A DNA stretch of 64,000 nt from Bacillota bacterium (GTDB lineage: Bacteria; Bacillota_I; Bacilli_A; Erysipelotrichales; Erysipelotrichaceae): the NCBI GenBank assembly GCA_023388995.1, contig JAEWFD010000040.1, positions 1 to 64,000 of the forward strand. Reading direction: 5' to 3'. The position numbers and the translations under genes were made by a program. Shown here in pieces: positions 60,310 through 64,000 of the stretch. Within the stretch, counting starts at the first letter, position 1. Each line of letters opens with the position of its first letter. The notes under the pieces are model-generated. The model worked only from the letters and a program-made list of their open reading frames with translations, ran no database searches and was not told where the DNA came from.

Positions 60310-61802
60310 TATTGGTTTCGATTGACAGTCTCGATCGCAGTATTGACTTCCGATTGATTGGCATAGGTTTGCACGCAGCCATTGGCCTTGTTTTGGTTGA
60401 TAATGGTACCTGCACCGCCAACACAGCCGCCTGGACAAGCCATGCCTTCCAGCAAATAGCCATCCCGCTTGCCGACTTTAGCCATCAGCACCATTTTACG
60501 GCAATTGCTTAATCCTTCTGCCCGTTCAATTAATATTTCACGGTTAGGATCCAACTGCCGGACAGTACGTTCAACAGCTTTCGCAACACCACCGGCTACT
60601 GCAAAGCCCCGGCCATCCTTGCTGGCGTCATTGACACGATTTTTAACGACCAGCGAATCCAGATCAATTTCCTTCGCAATCAACATGCCATAGAGTTCTT
60701 CGAAGGTGAGTACATAGTCTACGAATTCACTGGCAGTTCCGCTGGCAGCTTCTTGTTTTTTGGCAGAGCATGGTCCGATGAAGCAGATTTTGGTATTGGG
60801 GAATTTCTTTTTGATAGCCTTCGCTGTTTCGCCCATCGGGGAATAAGAAGGCGATACATACTCACTTTTGTCTTTTAATTCGTTTTTGGCCATTAATACC
60901 CAAGCAGGGCAGCAAGAAGTAGCTAAGAACGGCTGATCATTTGGTACATGATCAATGTAATGCTTCGCTTCTTCAACAGTCGTAAAGTCAGCGCCATATG
61001 CAACTTCCAAAACATCGGTAAAGCCAAGCTGGCGAAGTCCTTCAAATACCTGTTCGGCACTGACATCATCGCCAAACTGACCAACAAAAGCCGGCGCAAC
61101 AATTGCCGATACTTCTACTCCGCTTTGAATGGCCGAAATCACTTGATAGATTTGCGATTTGTCCATGATAGCACCAAACGGGCAGTTGACCATGCATTGC
61201 CCGCAGGAAACGCAAGCCTCGGTATCAATGACAGCACGATTTAAATTATCTTTTTTAAATGCATTCACTCCGCAAGCAGCGACACATGGGCGCTCATTTT
61301 TCACGATGGAGTTGTAAGGGCAAGCTTGGTAGCATTTCCCGCATTTGATGCAGCTTTCCTGATCAATAAAGGCATGGCCGTTCTGCAAGCTGATGGCTCC
61401 GACCGGACAGACAACCATGCAAGGATGAGCGATACAGCCATGGCATAGATTAGAAACAAAAAAACTCTTCTCTTCACAGGCATTGCAAGCTGCCGGGATG
61501 ACCCGCATCTGTTCTTTGGTGAATGGTTTTACCTTTAATGCATCTAAATCCATTTGGTAACTAAGGGAGGCATTTGGCACAGTTGATGGACGAAGATCCA
61601 TATTCATTGCCAATCGTACGCGTTCCGTTACGATTGCGCGTTCCCGGTAAACACTGTCACGGTATTGCGGTACTTCACCGGTGATGATCTGGTATGGAAT
61701 TTCTTCATACTGCTCCAGGTCATATCCTTCATAAGCTGCTTTTGATACCGCAATAAATACTTCCCGCCGAATCTGTGTTAAGGGCGTATACAATCCTCTC
61801 AT
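60309..61802 (-). CDS. [FeFe] hydrogenase, group B (monomeric)
   Basis: A 497-residue enzyme. The N-terminal part has ferredoxin-like clusters (CNAC..., CHGCIAHPCMVVCP, CIKCGKCYQACP, CVSCGQCMVNCP). The H-cluster motifs are L1 TSCCPAW with both the proton-relay Cys and the ligand Cys, L2 GPCSAKK and L3 EGMACPGGCVGGAG. The Gly before PC in L2 (Met in standard HydA) and the N-terminal Cys pattern fit group B. Group B enzymes are poorly characterised; ferredoxin-linked H2 turnover is inferred. ATG 61802 follows AAGGAGAAAAGCT. It lies divergent from the sensory hydrogenase genes. Confidence 0.9.
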   Translation of the reverse strand: MRGLYTPLTQIRREVFIAVSKAAYEGYDLEQYEEIPYQIITGEVPQYRDSVYRERAIVTERVRLAMNMDLRPSTVPNASLSYQMDLDALKVKPFTKEQMRVIPAACNACEEKSFFVSNLCHGCIAHPCMVVCPVGAISLQNGHAFIDQESCIKCGKCYQACPYNSIVKNERPCVAACGVNAFKKDNLNRAVIDTEACVSCGQCMVNCPFGAIMDKSQIYQVISAIQSGVEVSAIVAPAFVGQFGDDVSAEQVFEGLRQLGFTDVLEVAYGADFTTVEEAKHYIDHVPNDQPFLATSCCPAWVLMAKNELKDKSEYVSPSYSPMGETAKAIKKKFPNTKICFIGPCSAKKQEAASGTASEFVDYVLTFEELYGMLIAKEIDLDSLVVKNRVNDASKDGRGFAVAGGVAKAVERTVRQLDPNREILIERAEGLSNCRKMVLMAKVGKRDGYLLEGMACPGGCVGGAGTIINQNKANGCVQTYANQSEVNTAIETVNRNQ

Positions 61803-61842
61803 AGCTTTTCTCCTTCAAGTTTGATATAATAATCACACAGCC

Positions 61843-61871
61843 ATAGTACCGAATGTCAGATTAAATGTCAA
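61843..61871 (-). promoter_or_regulatory. Promoter of the group B hydrogenase gene
   Basis: On the minus strand a perfect TTGACA (plus 61866-61871), 17 bases, TACTAT (61843-61848). TGACATT occurs twice, 12 bases apart, across the -35 and spacer, a possible operator. Confidence 0.7.
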
Positions 61872-61922
61872 CGTGTGTAATGGCTTACAACAAAAGAAAT
61901 CTTTTGGAAATGAGGGGTATGT

Positions 61923-62168
61923 ATGATTATTACGGTTTGTGTGGGCAGTTCTTGTCATCTGAAAGGCTCTTACCATGTCATTCAAGAACTGAAGCGATTG
62001 ATCCAAGAACATCATTTAGAAGAAACAGTCACCGTTAAGGCTTCCTTTTGCATGGGAAACTGCATGCAGGGGATTCCTCTGGAAATTGACCAGCAGCGGT
62101 TTCACCATATCCAACCCGATACTATCCAAGCGTTATTTGAACAGTATGTCCTGGGCGGGGAGGAATAA
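61923..62168 (+). CDS. Thioredoxin-fold [2Fe-2S] ferredoxin, NuoE/HydC-like
   Basis: An 81-residue protein starting MIITVCVGSSCHLKGS and containing ASFCMGNCMQG: four Cys in the C-x4-C and C-x3-C pattern of the NuoE C-terminal [2Fe-2S] domain. ATG 61923 follows GAGGGGTATGT. It sits two bases before the sensory hydrogenase gene and should pass electrons to or from it. Such small ferredoxins often accompany HydS-like genes. Confidence 0.88.
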   Translation: MIITVCVGSSCHLKGSYHVIQELKRLIQEHHLEETVTVKASFCMGNCMQGIPLEIDQQRFHHIQPDTIQALFEQYVLGGEE

Positions 62169-62170
62169 TC

Positions 62171-63877
62171 ATGAATATCTTGCAATTTGAAGAGACAATT
62201 TGCCGCAACTGCCACAAATGCATTCGGCATTGCGGAGTGAAAGCAATTGAATACAAGGACAATCGAGCCAGCATCAAAGATTCTGATTGCATTTTATGCG
62301 GGGAATGCGTACTCGTCTGCCCGACTCATGCGAAACGGATCAAGAATGATATCATCTATGCGAAATCGCTCATTGAACGCAATGATCATGTGGTAGTTTC
62401 CTTGGCTCCGAGCTATCGTGCTTATTTTTCTGTTTCTTTTCCGGTAATCAGCAGAGCTTTAAAATCTTTGGGGTTTGACAAAGTAGAGGAAACAGTCATT
62501 GGTGCAGGAGTCGTAAATGAAGCTTATGCTGCATACATTGAGGCCAATCCGCAAAAGCATTACATTACTACCTCTTGTTATTCGACGGTGCTTCTTGTGG
62601 AACGGTATTTTCCCCAGCTGCGGGAGTATTTGCTGCCGGTGGATTCACCGCTGATGGCGCATGCCAAGATGATGAAGAAAGCAATGCCCCATACAAAAGT
62701 AGTATTTGTAGGTCCATGCATTTCTAAAAAAGCAGAAGCGGAAGAAATATTGAATCAAGGGGTAATTGATGCGGTACTGACGTTTGCTGATATTGAGGAA
62801 TGGATGCAGGAAATTGGTGTCGAGGTGAAAGAAGCAGATCCAAATGCCGTGGGTATTTCAGAGGCTCAGCTGCGGCAATATCCGCAGCCTGGCGGAATAA
62901 TACAGACAATGCCGGCAACTTTGGATGCCTGCCATCCGATTTCCGTTGCGGGACTGCAGGATTGCATGGATGTGTTTCAAGCATTGGTGGATGATCCTTT
63001 GCTTCCATCTTACTTTATAGAGGCCAATATCTGCCGTCATTCGTGTTACAGCGGACCTATTCTAAGACAGGCTGGCAAGCAGGCAGTCTTTATGTCACAT
63101 CAAAAGAAAAACTGGCAGGAAGTACAAGATACCCAAGTGGCAGCTTCCTATCAGTATAAAGAAGATGTGAACTTGCATCGTTTGTTTCTGGGGAAAGCCA
63201 AAGAAACAGTAAGCTATCCGGAAGAAGAGATTTTGGCGATCTTGCATAAGACGGGCAAATATACCATAGAAGATGAATTGAATTGCGGCGCTTGCGGCTA
63301 TGAAACATGCCGGGAAAAGGCATATGCGGTTTTAGAGAAAAAGGCCGATATCAATATGTGCCTGCCTTTTTTCAAGAAGCAGGCGGAGTCTTTTTCCAAT
63401 ATGATTATTGACAAGTCACCAAATGCGATTTTTGTTTTAAAAGAAGATTTTACAGTGCTGGATCTGAATCCGAGTGCTGAGTTATTGTTCGGGATGCCGC
63501 GCAAGCAAACAGTAAATACCGTGTTGACGATGTTTTTGCGGGAAGATTGCTTTGAGGAAAGCAAACGGCTCAATACCACCATTCGCAAGAAATTATTTTT
63601 TCCGGAGATTGACCGCATTTGTTTTGTCAGTGCTACCTATATCGCGGAACATCGCTATTATCTGGCGATTATTCAGGATATTTCCAAGATGGAAGCAACC
63701 AGGCAGGCATTTGTCGAGATGCGGGAACAAACCTTGGATGCGACGACGCAGGTCATTGAAAAGCAAATGCGCGTGGCGCAGGAAATTGCCAGTTTACTGG
63801 GAGAAACCACGGCGCAGACAAAGGTTACTTTAATGAAATTAAAACGGCTGCTGACGGAAGAAGAGGACAAGTTATGA
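62171..63877 (+). CDS. Sensory-type [FeFe] hydrogenase with PAS domain (HydS-like)
   Basis: The protein has 568 residues. Two N-terminal [4Fe-4S] motifs (C11-x2-C14-x2-C17, C40-x2-C43-x2-C46-x3-C50) precede the H domain. L1 is TTSCYSTV (133-140): the ligand Cys136 is kept but the proton-relay Cys is Ser. L2 is GPCISKK (from 181) and L3 EANICRHSC (C288, C292). A four-Cys motif follows (C372, C375, C380, C397), then a PAS domain from about 408. This architecture matches group C sensory hydrogenases, slow enzymes thought to sense H2. It overlaps the next gene by four bases (ATGA). Confidence 0.9.
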   Translation: MNILQFEETICRNCHKCIRHCGVKAIEYKDNRASIKDSDCILCGECVLVCPTHAKRIKNDIIYAKSLIERNDHVVVSLAPSYRAYFSVSFPVISRALKSLGFDKVEETVIGAGVVNEAYAAYIEANPQKHYITTSCYSTVLLVERYFPQLREYLLPVDSPLMAHAKMMKKAMPHTKVVFVGPCISKKAEAEEILNQGVIDAVLTFADIEEWMQEIGVEVKEADPNAVGISEAQLRQYPQPGGIIQTMPATLDACHPISVAGLQDCMDVFQALVDDPLLPSYFIEANICRHSCYSGPILRQAGKQAVFMSHQKKNWQEVQDTQVAASYQYKEDVNLHRLFLGKAKETVSYPEEEILAILHKTGKYTIEDELNCGACGYETCREKAYAVLEKKADINMCLPFFKKQAESFSNMIIDKSPNAIFVLKEDFTVLDLNPSAELLFGMPRKQTVNTVLTMFLREDCFEESKRLNTTIRKKLFFPEIDRICFVSATYIAEHRYYLAIIQDISKMEATRQAFVEMREQTLDATTQVIEKQMRVAQEIASLLGETTAQTKVTLMKLKRLLTEEEDKL

Positions 63878-64000
63878 ACCTGTTTTTGGATGTGGTCAGC
63901 GATTCGCTGTTGAAGCATGACGAGGAACTGTGCGGCGATAAAGTAGAAATTGTGCGTAGTGAGGATTCCTATATTGTTGTTTTGGCAGATGGTCTGGGCA
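63874..64000 (+). CDS. SpoIIE/PP2C-like phosphatase (partial)
   Basis: The gene starts at ATG 63874, overlapping the HydS-like stop, and runs off the window with 42 codons visible. The visible part (MNLFLDVVSDSLLKHDEELCGDKVEIVRSEDSYIVVLADGLG) ends with VVLADGLG, the metal-binding Asp motif of PP2C/SpoIIE phosphatases. Such phosphatases accompany sensory hydrogenases in other Firmicutes and would transmit the hydrogen signal. Only the start is seen, so family assignment is moderately sure. Confidence 0.7.
   Translation, partial: MNLFLDVVSDSLLKHDEELCGDKVEIVRSEDSYIVVLADGLG

Noticed and set aside
1..64000. CRISPR arrays, tRNA or rRNA genes, insertion sequences or prophage
   Set aside because: I saw no repeat-spacer pattern, cloverleaf with CCA-like end, ribosomal RNA sequence, transposase, integrase or phage structural gene.

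Overview
The window reads as chromosomal DNA from a low-to-moderate G+C, anaerobic, probably spore-forming Firmicute, most likely of the Erysipelotrichia (innocuum/dolichum-like lineage). That placement is inference. It rests on Bacillus-like gene order, a short DnaE (1026 aa) and short RecJ (529 aa), monomeric [FeFe] hydrogenases, Clostridia-style histidine fermentation genes and BclA-like collagen surface proteins. I see no rRNA, tRNA, CRISPR array, insertion sequence or prophage.

Left part (1-18.3 kb). Two tandem minus-strand collagen-like proteins open the window, followed by an APH-type kinase and a VOC protein. The minus-strand CoA operon panT-coaBC-coaX has a structured leader and a strong terminator. 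Then come a flavin reductase-like protein, a class-3 aldehyde dehydrogenase, dnaE, a secreted HExxH protein, an AAA ATPase, a HEAT-like protein and an AraC/GyrI-like regulator. A short accessory stretch follows: a Qnr-like pentapeptide protein with a helical partner, an AT-rich alpha/beta hydrolase and a decayed ORF.

Middle (18.2-32.8 kb). The ribosomal operon L21 leader-rplU-prp-rpmA-obgE is intact, and L27 carries the N-terminal extension that Prp removes. Next is a LytS/LytTR two-component pair followed by a CstA-type transporter, organised like BtsSR-BtsT. A histidine degradation operon, hutH-hutU-ftcD-hutI-fchA, ends with a butyrate kinase gene. It has a perfect cre (CcpA) site over its promoter.

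The 33.9-47 kb block has the same order as Bacillus subtilis: ruvA, ruvB, yrzE-like, yrbG-like (DUF421), spoVB, comN, secDF, recJ, apt, relA. Three genes are inverted relative to the block or converge with overlapping ends, and a large unknown HTH protein sits between secDF and recJ. A DUF2779 nuclease follows relA.

Right part (48.6-64 kb). This holds a chemoreceptor, a GtrA/CsbB-like/YfhO operon for envelope polymer glycosylation, three small exported proteins, a GltD-like oxidoreductase-LUD-DUF554 operon and an AGCS amino-acid symporter. At the end is a hydrogen module: a group B [FeFe] hydrogenase on the minus strand, divergent from a [2Fe-2S] protein, a PAS-bearing sensory-type [FeFe] hydrogenase lacking the proton-relay Cys, and a SpoIIE/PP2C-like protein cut by the window end. 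This last module is the most interesting system here.
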